NCBI RefSeq assembly: GCF_029760895.1
Contig: NZ_CP121679.1
Coordinates: 682,001 to 746,000, forward strand
Reading direction: 5' to 3'
Length of the DNA: 64,000 bases
Source of the DNA: Ancylobacter sp. WKF20
GTDB lineage: Bacteria > Pseudomonadota > Alphaproteobacteria > Rhizobiales > Xanthobacteraceae
Shown: in pieces, positions 11,924 through 20,653 of the stretch
Position numbering within the stretch: the stretch's first letter is position 1
How the letters are laid out: each line of letters begins with the position of its first letter
The notes under the pieces: model-generated
Seen by the model: the letters and a program-made list of their open reading frames with translations, nothing else
The model's database searches: none
What the model was told of the DNA's origin: nothing
Program-made: the position numbers and the translations under genes

Positions 11924-12946
11924 ATGAAACGCCTCATTTCCACGTTTGCCGTCGCGGGCGCCCTTGGCCTCGCGGCCACCGGCGCGCAGGCTGCGACGAA
12001 GCTCGAGCAGGTGAAGTCCAAGGGCTTCATCCAGTGCGGCGTCAGCCAGGGCCTGCCCGGTTTCTCGACGCCCGACGACAAGGGCAACTGGACCGGCCTC
12101 GACGTGGATTTCTGTCGCGCCGTTGCCGCGGCGGTGTTCGGCGATGCCAACAAGGTCAAGTACACGCCTCTGTCGGCCAAGGATCGCTTCACCGCGCTGC
12201 AGTCCGGCGACATCGATATTCTGTCGCGTAACACCACCTGGACCATCACGCGCGATACCTCGCTCGGTCTCAACTTCACCGGCGTGACCTATTATGACGG
12301 CCAGGGCTTCATGATCCGCAAGGACAAGAAGGTGAACTCGGCCATGGAGCTCTCGGGCGCCTCGATCTGCACGCAGACCGGCACCACCACCGAGCAGAAC
12401 CTCGCCGACTTCTTCCGCGCCAACAACATGACCTATGAGGTCATCGCCTTCGCCACCAACGACGAAGTGGTCAAGGCTTATGACGCCGGCCGCTGCGACG
12501 TGCTCACGACCGACCGTTCGGGCCTCGCCGGCGAGCGTCTCAAGCTGACGAACCCGGACGACCACATCGTTCTCCCAGAGATCATCTCCAAGGAGCCGCT
12601 CGGCCCGGTGGTCGCGCATGGTGACGACCAGTGGTTCGACATCGTGAAGTGGGTGCTGTTCGCCCAGCTCAACGCCGAAGAGCTCGGCGTGACCTCGAAG
12701 AACGTCGACGACCAGCTCAAGTCCTCGGCCAATCCCGAGGTCAAGCGCCTGCTCGGCACCGAAGGCAAGTTCGGTGAGGGCATGGGCATCGGCAATGACT
12801 GGGCCTATCAGGTCGTCAAGGGCGTCGGCAATTACGGCGAGATGTACGACAAGAATGTCGGCCCCAGCACCCCCCTCAAGCTGGCCCGCGGCGTGAACGC
12901 GCTGTGGAGCAAGGGCGGCCTGCAGTACGCCCCGCCGATCCGCTGA
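11924..12946 (+). CDS. aapJ: General L-amino acid ABC transporter, periplasmic binding protein
   Basis: 340 residues with a Sec signal peptide (MKRLISTFAVAGALGLAATG, cleavage expected after AQA at residue 23). The mature protein is a family 3 solute-binding protein: ATKLEQVKSKGFIQCGVSQ, then LDVDFCRAVAAAVFGD and the RNTTWTITRD segment characteristic of AapJ/BztA. It delivers a broad range of L-amino acids to AapQMP. It is the first gene of aapJQMP and is followed by a hairpin (12962-12986) that may raise its mRNA level over the permease genes. Confidence 0.95.
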   Translation: MKRLISTFAVAGALGLAATGAQAATKLEQVKSKGFIQCGVSQGLPGFSTPDDKGNWTGLDVDFCRAVAAAVFGDANKVKYTPLSAKDRFTALQSGDIDILSRNTTWTITRDTSLGLNFTGVTYYDGQGFMIRKDKKVNSAMELSGASICTQTGTTTEQNLADFFRANNMTYEVIAFATNDEVVKAYDAGRCDVLTTDRSGLAGERLKLTNPDDHIVLPEIISKEPLGPVVAHGDDQWFDIVKWVLFAQLNAEELGVTSKNVDDQLKSSANPEVKRLLGTEGKFGEGMGIGNDWAYQVVKGVGNYGEMYDKNVGPSTPLKLARGVNALWSKGGLQYAPPIR

Positions 12947-12961
12947 GATCAGTCATGACAG

Positions 12962-12986
12962 GCTCCCGGTCCTATGGGCCGGGAGC
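12962..12986 (+). terminator. Attenuator-type hairpin between aapJ and aapQ
   Basis: Stem GCTCCCGG (12962-12969) pairs with CCGGGAGC (12979-12986) across a 9-base loop, followed by only TTTCC. The lack of a long U-tract suggests partial termination or protection of the upstream mRNA end, as is common after binding-protein genes in ABC operons. Confidence 0.65.
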
Positions 12987-13059
12987 TTTCCTGCCGGAAG
13001 CTGACGCAAAGTTCGGCGCCGGGATTAAGCAGTGAGCCTCGAAAGAGGCGAGGGGGACC

Positions 13060-14247
13060 ATGACGGACTTGGCCGCGCCCGCGTCTGGCGGGAAGACTTC
13101 TTTCATCAACGACCCAAAGGTGCGCAGCATAGGGCTGCAGATCATAGCCTTGATCGTGGTCGTTTTTCTGGGCTGGATGTTCGTCGACAATGCCAGCCAG
13201 AACCTGGCGGCGCAGAAGATCGCGACCGGTTTCGGCTTTCTCGACAACACCGCCGGCTTCGGCATCAACCAGACGCTCATTCCCTATAGCGAGACGTCGA
13301 CCTATGGCCGGGCCTTCTTTGTCGGCCTGCTGAACACCCTTCTGGTCGCGGTGGTCGGCATCATCCTAGGCACCGTCATCGGCTTCCTGGTCGGCATCGG
13401 CCGCCTCTCCAAGAACTTCGTCGTGCGCCTCCTGTCGACGATCTATGTCGAGGTGCTGCGCAACCTGCCGCCGCTGTTCCAGATCCTGTTCTGGTACCTC
13501 GCGGTGCTCAGCGCGATGCCCAATCCGCGGCAGAGCATCAATCTTTTCAACGAGATCTACATCTCCAACCGCGGCCTTATCGTTCCCCGCCCGATCTTCG
13601 GCGATGGAACGGGCGTGGTGCTGTGGGCGATCGGCGCGGCTATCCTCGCCGTCATCCTGCTCAGTTACTGGTCGCGCGCGCGGCAGGAGGAGACCGGGCG
13701 CCGGCTGCCCATGCTGCCCATCGGGCTTGCCATCCTCATCCTCGTGCCGACGGTGGCGATGTTCGCCACGGACTTCCCGATCACCATCGAGCGCCCGGAA
13801 CTCAAGGGCTTCAACTTCGTCGGCGGTGTGCGGGTCATTCCCGAATTCGTCGCGCTCACCGTGGCGCTGGCGACCTATACCGCCGCCTTCATCGCGGAAA
13901 ATGTGCGCGCCGGCATTCAGGCGGTCAGCCATGGCCAGACGGAAGCCGCCCATTCGCTGGGGCTGAAGAACAGCCAGACCTTGCGGCTTGTGGTCATTCC
14001 GCAGGCGATGCGGGTGATCATTCCCCCGCTGACCAGCCAGTATCTCAACCTCACCAAGAACTCGTCGCTCGCCGTGGGCATCGGTTACCCCGACCTCGTC
14101 GCGGTCTTTGCCGGCACCACGCTGAACCAGACCGGTCAGGCGATCGAGATCGTGGCGATGACCATGGGCGTCTATCTGCTGCTGTCCATCATCACCTCCA
14201 TCATCATGAACGCCTACAACAAGCGCGTCGCGCTCGTGGAACGGTGA
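13060..14247 (+). CDS. aapQ: General L-amino acid ABC transporter, permease AapQ
   Basis: 395-residue inner-membrane permease of the polar amino acid (HisM-type) family. After a short cytoplasmic N-terminus come several hydrophobic segments. The long middle region between transmembrane segments is typical of AapQ/BztB. The coupling EAA loop is near the C-terminus (QAVSHGQTEAAHSLGLKNSQ), followed by LVVIPQAMRVIIPPLTSQYLNLTKNSSLA. It pairs with AapM to form the channel. It starts 113 bp after aapJ, beyond the hairpin, and aapM follows 10 bp after its stop. Confidence 0.94.
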   Translation: MTDLAAPASGGKTSFINDPKVRSIGLQIIALIVVVFLGWMFVDNASQNLAAQKIATGFGFLDNTAGFGINQTLIPYSETSTYGRAFFVGLLNTLLVAVVGIILGTVIGFLVGIGRLSKNFVVRLLSTIYVEVLRNLPPLFQILFWYLAVLSAMPNPRQSINLFNEIYISNRGLIVPRPIFGDGTGVVLWAIGAAILAVILLSYWSRARQEETGRRLPMLPIGLAILILVPTVAMFATDFPITIERPELKGFNFVGGVRVIPEFVALTVALATYTAAFIAENVRAGIQAVSHGQTEAAHSLGLKNSQTLRLVVIPQAMRVIIPPLTSQYLNLTKNSSLAVGIGYPDLVAVFAGTTLNQTGQAIEIVAMTMGVYLLLSIITSIIMNAYNKRVALVER

Positions 14248-14257
14248 GGAGCGCGCT

Positions 14258-15634
14258 ATGAGTCTGACCTTCGACGACGGCACCTTCATCCGGGCCGACC
14301 TCGTAACGCCGCTGCCGCCGCCCACGCGCAATCTCGGGCCCATCGGCTGGATGCGGGAGAACCTGTTCTCCGGCTTCTTCCACACGATCCTCACCCTCGC
14401 CGGCATCGGCGTGGCGCTGCTGATTTTCCCGCCGCTGATCCGCTTCCTGCTGATCGACGCGGTGTGGACCGGACAGAACCGCGAGGCCTGCCTCGGGCCG
14501 AATGTTGGTGCCTGCTGGCCCTTCGTCCATGCCAAGTTCGGCCAGTTCATCTACGGCTTTTACCCGTTCGCCGAACGCTGGCGGCCCAACATCGTCTTCG
14601 CGCTGGGGGCCATCCTCCTGGTCCCGCTGCTGGTGCCGAGCGCACCGTATAAGCGGCTGAATTCGCTGCTGTTCTTCGCGGTCTACCCGGTCGTGGCCTT
14701 TGTCCTGCTGACCGGCGGCAACATCAACGCTTCCGCCTTCTTCCTAGAGCGTTTCGGCCTTATCAGCCCGCTGACCGGCGGGGCGACGGTGGCCGGGCTG
14801 AACCTCACCTTCTGGGTCGATCTGCTGCTCACCGCCTTCCTCGTCGCGGGTATCATCGGCGGTATCATCGCCGGCCTCGGCGGCGCCGGCCTTGCGGCGG
14901 CGCGCAGCACGCTGCTGGTCTTCGCCGGCTTCGCGGTGGTGGTTTTTGCCTGGGACGTCGATGTCGGCCTCGACTATGTCGAGACCCGGCAGTGGGGCGG
15001 GCTGTTGGTGACGCTGGTGATCGCGGTTACCGGCATCGTCGCTTCGCTGCCGCTGGGTATCGCGTTGGCGCTGGGGCGGCGCTCGCAGATGCCCGTCGTG
15101 CGGCTGCTTTCGGTGATCTTCATCGAGTTCTGGCGCGGCGTGCCGCTGATTACTGTACTGTTCTTCGCGACGTATATGCTGCCGCTGTTCCTGCCGCAGG
15201 GCGCCAACCCGGACGCGCTGCTGCGTGCGTTGGTGGGTGTCGCGCTGTTCTCCGCCGCCTATATGGCGGAGGTGGTGCGCGGTGGCCTGCAGGCCATTCC
15301 GAAGGGCCAGTATGAGGGCGCGATGGCGATGGGGCTGACCTGGAGCCAGATGATGCGGCTCATCATCCTGCCGCAGGCGCTGACCCTGGTCATTCCGGGA
15401 ATCGTGAACAGTTTCATCAGCTTGTTCAAGGATACGACGCTGGTGCTGATCGTCTCGATCTTCGATTTCCTCGGCCAGCTCCGCGCGTCCTTCACCGACC
15501 CGAACTGGGCGAGCCCGGTGACGCTCTACACCGGCTTCGCCTTTGCCGGCCTCGTCTACTTCTTCTTCTGCTTCGGCATGTCGCGCTACTCGCTCTTCGT
15601 GGAGCGCCGCCTCAACACCTCCCACCGCCGCTGA
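14258..15634 (+). CDS. aapM: General L-amino acid ABC transporter, permease AapM
   Basis: 458-residue inner-membrane permease, second channel subunit of the Aap system. The N-terminal 250 residues hold extra hydrophobic segments, as in other AapM/BztC proteins. The conserved permease module follows, with [22 protein letters not shown], the coupling loop [20 protein letters not shown] and a Pro-Gln-Ala turn ([19 protein letters not shown]). It is sandwiched between aapQ (10 bp upstream) and aapP (16 bp downstream) on one strand. Confidence 0.94.
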   Translation: MSLTFDDGTFIRADLVTPLPPPTRNLGPIGWMRENLFSGFFHTILTLAGIGVALLIFPPLIRFLLIDAVWTGQNREACLGPNVGACWPFVHAKFGQFIYGFYPFAERWRPNIVFALGAILLVPLLVPSAPYKRLNSLLFFAVYPVVAFVLLTGGNINASAFFLERFGLISPLTGGATVAGLNLTFWVDLLLTAFLVAGIIGGIIAGLGGAGLAAARSTLLVFAGFAVVVFAWDVDVGLDYVETRQWGGLLVTLVIAVTGIVASLPLGIALALGRRSQMPVVRLLSVIFIEFWRGVPLITVLFFATYMLPLFLPQGANPDALLRALVGVALFSAAYMAEVVRGGLQAIPKGQYEGAMAMGLTWSQMMRLIILPQALTLVIPGIVNSFISLFKDTTLVLIVSIFDFLGQLRASFTDPNWASPVTLYTGFAFAGLVYFFFCFGMSRYSLFVERRLNTSHRR

Positions 15635-15650
15635 ACGACGGAGACATTCC

Positions 15651-16448
15651 ATGACCGAACACCATTCCATCGTTTCCAGCGACGAGATCCCCGCCGTGCA
15701 CACGCCGCCGGGAAAAGACGTGGCGGTAGAACTGGTTGGCGTCCACAAGTGGTACGGCGAATTCCACGTGCTCAAGGACATCAACCTGAAGGTCCGCCGC
15801 GGCGAGCGTATCGTCATCTGCGGACCTTCGGGCTCCGGCAAGTCGACCATGATCCGCTGCATCAACCGGCTGGAGGAACACCAGCAGGGGTCGATCGTCG
15901 TCGACGGCATCGAATTGACCAATGATCTCAAGCGGATCGACGAAATCCGCCGCGAGGTCGGCATGTGCTTCCAGCACTTCAACCTGTTCCCGCACCTGAC
16001 CATTCTGGAAAATCTGACGCTGGCGCCGATCTGGGTTCGCAAGATGCCCAAGAAGGACGCCGAAGAACTGGCGATGCATTTTCTCAAGAAGGTGAAGATT
16101 CCCGAGCAGGCGCACAAATATCCCGGCCAGCTTTCCGGCGGCCAGCAGCAGCGCGTGGCTATTGCGCGCGCGCTCTGCATGAAGCCGAAGATCATGTTGT
16201 TTGACGAGCCGACCTCGGCCCTCGACCCGGAAATGGTCAAGGAAGTTCTGGAGACGATGGTCAGTCTTGCCGAGGAAGGCATGACCATGCTGTGCGTGAC
16301 CCATGAAATGGGCTTCGCCCGGCAAGTCGCCAACCGCGTCATCTTCATGGATGCCGGGCAGATCATCGAGATGAACGAGCCGAATGCGTTCTTCTCCAAC
16401 CCGCAGCATGAGCGCACCAAGCTGTTCCTCAGCCAGATACTGCACTGA
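15651..16448 (+). CDS. aapP: General L-amino acid ABC transporter, ATP-binding protein AapP
   Basis: 265 residues. Walker [20 protein letters not shown]-loop [16 protein letters not shown], signature [17 protein letters not shown], Walker [17 protein letters not shown] and the H-loop [15 protein letters not shown] are all intact. It energises amino-acid import through AapQM. The ATG at 15651 follows GGAGACATTCC and gives an N-terminus matching the family length; an open frame upstream overlaps aapM and is not needed. It is the last gene of the operon, followed by a strong terminator. Confidence 0.96.
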   Translation: MTEHHSIVSSDEIPAVHTPPGKDVAVELVGVHKWYGEFHVLKDINLKVRRGERIVICGPSGSGKSTMIRCINRLEEHQQGSIVVDGIELTNDLKRIDEIRREVGMCFQHFNLFPHLTILENLTLAPIWVRKMPKKDAEELAMHFLKKVKIPEQAHKYPGQLSGGQQQRVAIARALCMKPKIMLFDEPTSALDPEMVKEVLETMVSLAEEGMTMLCVTHEMGFARQVANRVIFMDAGQIIEMNEPNAFFSNPQHERTKLFLSQILH

Positions 16449-16498
16449 GGCGAGCGTTTACCGGATGCGCCGGCTGGCGCGTCCTGGAGAATTCTTGC

Positions 16499-16530
16499 AA
16501 CGGCCGCCCCCATGGGGCGGCCGTTTTCGT
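16499..16530 (+). terminator. Rho-independent terminator of the aap operon
   Basis: A 12-bp GC-rich stem (AACGGCCGCCCC with GGGGCGGCCGTT) around a 3-base loop, followed by TTTTCG, 50 bp after the aapP stop codon. Confidence 0.85.
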
Positions 16531-17052
16531 TGATGCGCCGTGGCGTGTCAGTGCAGTCAGGTGACCAGTCAGGCCAGTGTGTGCAGGAAAAATGGCCGAT
16601 GAGGCCGATGAGGGTGAGGGGCGAAACCGGGCGACGCGTGGCGCCGTTTCGGCGTGATGAGGTTTCCCGTCGGGGAGGGGAGGTGTTTCATCGCCGGCCT
16701 CCCGCTAGCGTCATCCCGGCCCCTCGGGTCTTGCCTTCGGCAAGCCCAAGGACAAGCTCCGCGCAGCGCAGGCCGGGATCGGTTGCCGATCATGAGCCGG
16801 GACGCGATCCCGGATCGGCCTTCGGCCGTCCGGGATGACGGGGTGTCAACGGCGCGCCGTGCCCGATGGCGGCACCCCGTCCCCTGCGTGCCGTGCCCTG
16901 TCCCCCAAGCCGCGCCTCCCCCGGTCGTCCCCGCCTGCGCTTGCCTCAATCCGGCCGCCGGCGCCTTGCCCGGAGGGGCCTCGCCGGTTACAGCGGCGGC
17001 GCGATGGCCTCAACGCCATCGCCTGTTCCCGACGCGACCGGAGAAACCCGCC
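16531..17052. other. Non-coding stretch between aapP and map
   Basis: No supported gene. The codons of map could be read further upstream in frame, but that part is low-complexity, Pro/Arg-rich and unlike any MetAP N-terminus. The stretch holds one palindromic intergenic repeat (16709-16840). No convincing promoter for map was found. Confidence 0.6.
16709..16840. repeat. Palindromic intergenic repeat (REP-like)
   Basis: The outer arms CGTCATCCCGG (16709-16719) and CCGGGATGACG (16830-16840) are perfect reverse complements. The interior holds further GC-rich inverted segments such as GGGTCTTGCCTTCGGCAAGCCC and GATCGGCCTTCGGCCGTC-type loops. This looks like the extragenic palindromic elements common in alphaproteobacterial genomes. 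Related GC-rich palindromes occur at 38915-39011 and 41197-41279. Confidence 0.7.
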
Positions 17053-17802
17053 ATGGTGGTGACGAGCGAGGCCGAGCTGGCGGCGCTGAAGGAGATCGGC
17101 CGCATCGTCGCCGTGACGCTGGAGGCGATGGGCAAGGCCATCGAGCCGGGCATCACCACGGCCGAACTCGACGCCATCGGCCGGGCGCTGCTGGAGGGCG
17201 CGGGCGCGCGTTCGGCGCCTGAGAGCGTCTATGGCTTTCCCGGCGCCACCTGCATCAGCGTCAATGAGGAGATCGCCCACGGCATCCCCGGCGCGCGGGT
17301 GATCCAGCCGGGCGACCTCGTCAATATCGACGTCTCCGCCGAGAAGGGCGGCGTGTTCGGCGACACCGGGGCCTCCTATGCCGTGCCGCCGGTCACCCGC
17401 GCGGTCGAGCGGCTGTGCAAGGATGGGCGGCGGGCGATGTGGGCGGGGCTGCGCGAGGTCGGCGCCGGCCGGCCGCTGGCGGGGATTGGCAAGGCCGTCG
17501 GCGCCTTCGCCCGCAAGAATGGCTACACGCTGGTGCGCAACCTCGCGAGCCACGGCATCGGCCACAGCCTGCATGAGGAGCCGAAGGAAATCGCCACCTG
17601 GCCGGACGCGTCGGAGCGGCGGGTGATGCGCGAGGGGCTGGTCTTTACCGTCGAGCCGTTCCTGTCGCTCGGCGCGGAGCACGCCGAGGATGGCGACGAC
17701 CCGTGGACGCTCTACAGCGAGCCGCGCGCGCTCACCGTGCAGTATGAGCACACGGTGGTCGCGACGCGGAACGGCCCGCTGATCCTCACGCTCGCTGGGT
17801 AA
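17053..17802 (+). CDS. map: Type I methionine aminopeptidase
   Basis: 249 residues. It removes the initiator methionine from nascent proteins. The five metal ligands can be placed: Asp in LVNIDVSAE, Asp in GVFGDTGAS, His in ASHGIGHSLHEEP, Glu in VFTVEPFL and Glu in VQYEHTVV. The substrate His of the HGIGHSLHEEP region is present. The ATG at 17053 gives MVVTSEAELAALKEIG, a standard MetAP N-terminus without a zinc-finger or SH3 extension. The family is essential, but a second copy elsewhere in the genome cannot be excluded. It converges on sseA with 34 bp between them. Confidence 0.94.
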   Translation: MVVTSEAELAALKEIGRIVAVTLEAMGKAIEPGITTAELDAIGRALLEGAGARSAPESVYGFPGATCISVNEEIAHGIPGARVIQPGDLVNIDVSAEKGGVFGDTGASYAVPPVTRAVERLCKDGRRAMWAGLREVGAGRPLAGIGKAVGAFARKNGYTLVRNLASHGIGHSLHEEPKEIATWPDASERRVMREGLVFTVEPFLSLGAEHAEDGDDPWTLYSEPRALTVQYEHTVVATRNGPLILTLAG

Positions 17803-17836
17803 GAATTGGGCGGGCTAGGGCCGTCCACGCCCCCGC

Positions 17837-18700
17837 TCAGTCCTTGGGCAGCGTTGCCGCCGGGCCGGTCGCCACCGGGCGGTCGGAGCCACCCCATTCG
17901 GTCCAGGAGCCGTCATAGAGCGCCTTGGGCCGGGCGCCGATGACATCGAGCGCCAGCCAGAGAATGGCGGCGGTCACGCCCGAGCCGCAGCTGGTGATGA
18001 CCGGGCGGCCGGTGTCGATGCCGGCCGCGTCCACCGCCGCGCGGATGGCGTCGGAATCGACCAGCCGGCCATTCTTCACCACCTCGGAGACCGGCAGGTT
18101 GCGCGCGCCGGGAATGTGGCCCGCCCGCAGGCCGGCGCGCGGTTCCGGCGCCTCGCCACGGAAGCGCTCGGCGGCGCGGGCGTCCAGCACCTGCGCGCTG
18201 CCATTGGCAAGGCGGGTGGCGACCTCGTCGATGCTGGCGACCCAGCTCTTGTCGAGATGCGCCTCGAAGCTCGCGGGGTAGATGGTCGGTTCCCCCGCCT
18301 CGACCGGGTGGCCTTCCGCCAGCCATTTCGGAAAGCCGCCATCGAGGATCTGCACATCCACCGCGCCGAAGGCCTTCAGCGTCCACCACACGCGCGGGGC
18401 GGAGAACAGGCCGGCGGTGTCATAGACCACGATCTTCATCGTGCGGCCGATGCCGAGCGACTCCATCGCGGCGCGGAACACGATTTCCGTCGGCAGCATG
18501 TGCGGCAGCGGGCTCGACGTGTCGGAGATGGCGTCGATGTCGAAGAACACCGCGCCGGGAATGTGCCGCTCCAGATATTCCGCCCGGCCGCTGCGCCCGG
18601 TCGCCGGCATGTGCCAGGAGGCATCGACGATGACGAGGTTTGGCGCGCCGAGATGGGCGGCCAGCCATTCGGTGCTGACGAAGCGGGGATCATAGGACAT
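17837..18700 (-). CDS. sseA: 3-mercaptopyruvate/thiosulfate sulfurtransferase
   Basis: 287 residues made of two rhodanese domains. The N-terminal domain (about 8-130) is inactive. The C-terminal domain (about 155-280) has the catalytic Cys238 in ITSCGSGVTAAI. The CGSGVTA loop is the signature of mercaptopyruvate sulfurtransferases, whereas thiosulfate-specific rhodaneses usually show CRxGxx. It transfers sulfur from 3-mercaptopyruvate to an acceptor in cysteine breakdown. It lies 82 bp downstream of the cysK-alaX pair on the same strand, consistent with a sulfur/cysteine theme. Confidence 0.9.
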   Translation of the reverse strand: MSYDPRFVSTEWLAAHLGAPNLVIVDASWHMPATGRSGRAEYLERHIPGAVFFDIDAISDTSSPLPHMLPTEIVFRAAMESLGIGRTMKIVVYDTAGLFSAPRVWWTLKAFGAVDVQILDGGFPKWLAEGHPVEAGEPTIYPASFEAHLDKSWVASIDEVATRLANGSAQVLDARAAERFRGEAPEPRAGLRAGHIPGARNLPVSEVVKNGRLVDSDAIRAAVDAAGIDTGRPVITSCGSGVTAAILWLALDVIGARPKALYDGSWTEWGGSDRPVATGPAATLPKD

Positions 18701-18782
18701 TGCTTACTCCCGGTGGGCGGCGGGCGCCGCCCTGGTTGGCCGGCGGGGGCGCCTCAAGCTGGCGCCCCGAACGCCGAGAACG

Positions 18783-19499
18783 TCAGGCCCACGCGACCCG
18801 CACGCGGCGGTTCTGCTGGCCCTTCTTCTCGATCTTGGTCACCTGCGCGGCGCCGATCTCGGCGAGGCTGCGCACATGGGTGCCGCCGCAGGGCTGCAGG
18901 TCCAGCCCCTCAATGGCGACAAGGCGCACGCGCCCGGTTCCCATGGGGGGCTTCACCGACATGGTCTTGACGAGGCCGGGATTGGCCAGAAGTTCCTCGT
19001 CGGTGATCCAGCTCTCGGTGACAGCGGCGCCGGTGGCGATCATCTCGGCGAGCTTCGCCGTGATGGCGTCCTTGTCGAGATTGGCTTCGGGAATGTCGAA
19101 ATCGAGCCGACCTTCCGCATCGCCGATGGAGCCGCCCGTCACCGGGTAGGGCAGGGCGACGGAGAGCAGATGCAGCAGCGTGTGCATGCGCATCCGCTTG
19201 TGGCGGATGTCCCAATCAAGGACGAGCGTCACCTCTTCGCCGACCTCCGGCAGCTCGCCGCCGGCGGTCGCGGGAACGTGGATCACCTCCGCCTTGTCCG
19301 GCCCATAGACGGCAGTGGCCAGCGCGATCTCGGTGCCGGAGGCGCGGCGCAGCACGCCCTTGTCGCCCGGCTGGCCGCCGGCATTGGCGTAGAACACCGT
19401 GCGGTCGGTGATGATGCCGCCCTCTTGGGTGATCGCGGTCACGGTGGCGACGGTTTCGCGCAAATACGCGTCGTCGCGGAACAGGAGCCGGGTGGCCAT
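18783..19499 (-). CDS. Alanyl-tRNA editing protein AlaX
   Basis: 238 residues, a stand-alone relative of the AlaRS editing domain that hydrolyses mischarged Ser-tRNA(Ala) or Gly-tRNA(Ala). The zinc ligands are all visible: His106 and His110 in MHTLLHLL, then Cys204 and His208 in PCGGTHVRSL. The N-terminal FYANAGGQPGDKG block is typical of the medium AlaX-M type. The ATG at 19499 overlaps the stop codon of the upstream cysteine synthase by one base (TGATG), so translation is probably coupled. Confidence 0.92.
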   Translation of the reverse strand: MATRLLFRDDAYLRETVATVTAITQEGGIITDRTVFYANAGGQPGDKGVLRRASGTEIALATAVYGPDKAEVIHVPATAGGELPEVGEEVTLVLDWDIRHKRMRMHTLLHLLSVALPYPVTGGSIGDAEGRLDFDIPEANLDKDAITAKLAEMIATGAAVTESWITDEELLANPGLVKTMSVKPPMGTGRVRLVAIEGLDLQPCGGTHVRSLAEIGAAQVTKIEKKGQQNRRVRVAWA

Positions 19500-20530
19500 C
19501 AGACGAGCACGCTCGGAATGTGGACCGTGCGCTCCAGCCAGCCCGGTACGGGCAGGCCCTTCTCGCGCAGGAATTCCGGGTTGAACAGCTTGGACTGGTA
19601 GCGCGTGCCGTAGTCGCACAGGATGGTCACGATGGTGTGGCCGGGCCCAAGCTCGCGGGCGAGGCGCATGGCGCCGGCGATGTTGATGCCGGAGGAGCCG
19701 CCAAGGCACAGGCCTTCATGCTCCAGAAGATCGAACACGATCTGCACGGCCTCGGCATCGGGGATCTGGTAGGCGACGTCGATCGGCGCGTCTTCAAGGT
19801 TCGCGGTGATGCGGCCCTGACCGATGCCCTCGGTGATGGAGGAGCCCTCTGCCTTCAGCTCGCCCGTGGTGTAATAGCTGTAGAGCGCGGCGCCGAACGG
19901 GTCGGCGAGGCCGATCTTGATGCGCGAATTGCGCGCCTTCAGCGCCATGCCGGTGCCGGCCAGCGTGCCGCCGGTGCCCACCGCTGCGACGAAGCCGTCC
20001 ACCGCGCCCTCGGTCTGCTCCCAGATTTCCGGGCCGGTGGTCTCGATATGCGCCTGCCGGTTGGCGACGTTGTCGAACTGGTTGGCCCAGACGGCGCCGT
20101 TCGGCTCGGTCTTGGCGAGTTCGTCCGCGAGGCGGCCGGAGACCTTCACATAATTGTTCGGGTTGGCGTAGGCGACGGCGGGCACCTCGACCAGCGTGGC
20201 GCCGGCAAGCCGCAGCATGTCCTTCTTTTCCTGGCTCTGCGTCTCGGGAATGACGATCACCGAGCGGTAGCCGAGCGCATTGCCGACAAGGGCGAGGCCG
20301 ATGCCGGTATTGCCCGCCGTGCCCTCCACGATCACGCCGCCGGGCCGCAGCGCGCCGCGCGCCACCGCGTCCTTGATGATGTAGAGCGCGGCCCGGTCCT
20401 TGACCGACTGGCCGGGATTGAGGAATTCCGCCTTGCCCAGAATGGTGCAGCCGGTGAGCTCGGAGGCACGCTTGAGCTTGATGAGGGGTGTGTTGCCGAC
20501 CGCGTCGACAAGACCGTTACGGATCGTCAT
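19499..20530 (-). CDS. cysK: Cysteine synthase A (O-acetylserine sulfhydrylase)
   Basis: 343-residue fold-type II PLP enzyme that makes L-cysteine from O-acetylserine and sulfide. The cofactor lysine is Lys44 in PGQSVKDRAA. The phosphate-binding loop is VGTGGTLAG and the substrate loop is EGTAGNTGIG. It is somewhat longer than the E. coli enzyme, with a 20-residue C-terminal extension. Ser replaces the usual first position in NPGxSVKDR neighbours only conservatively. It forms an overlapping pair with alaX, and sseA lies downstream. A CysM or cystathionine beta-synthase activity cannot be excluded from sequence. Confidence 0.9.
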   Translation of the reverse strand: MTIRNGLVDAVGNTPLIKLKRASELTGCTILGKAEFLNPGQSVKDRAALYIIKDAVARGALRPGGVIVEGTAGNTGIGLALVGNALGYRSVIVIPETQSQEKKDMLRLAGATLVEVPAVAYANPNNYVKVSGRLADELAKTEPNGAVWANQFDNVANRQAHIETTGPEIWEQTEGAVDGFVAAVGTGGTLAGTGMALKARNSRIKIGLADPFGAALYSYYTTGELKAEGSSITEGIGQGRITANLEDAPIDVAYQIPDAEAVQIVFDLLEHEGLCLGGSSGINIAGAMRLARELGPGHTIVTILCDYGTRYQSKLFNPEFLREKGLPVPGWLERTVHIPSVLV

Positions 20531-20653
20531 CGTCTGAAATCACCGCCGCTTTGGCACCGCTGGACGGTCGCGTTGCCCGACCGCTGGAAAGTGCACGAAA
20601 CTAGTAGGCTATCGGCGCGGCGGCAACCGGGTTGGTGGCGGAAGTCGCGCCGT

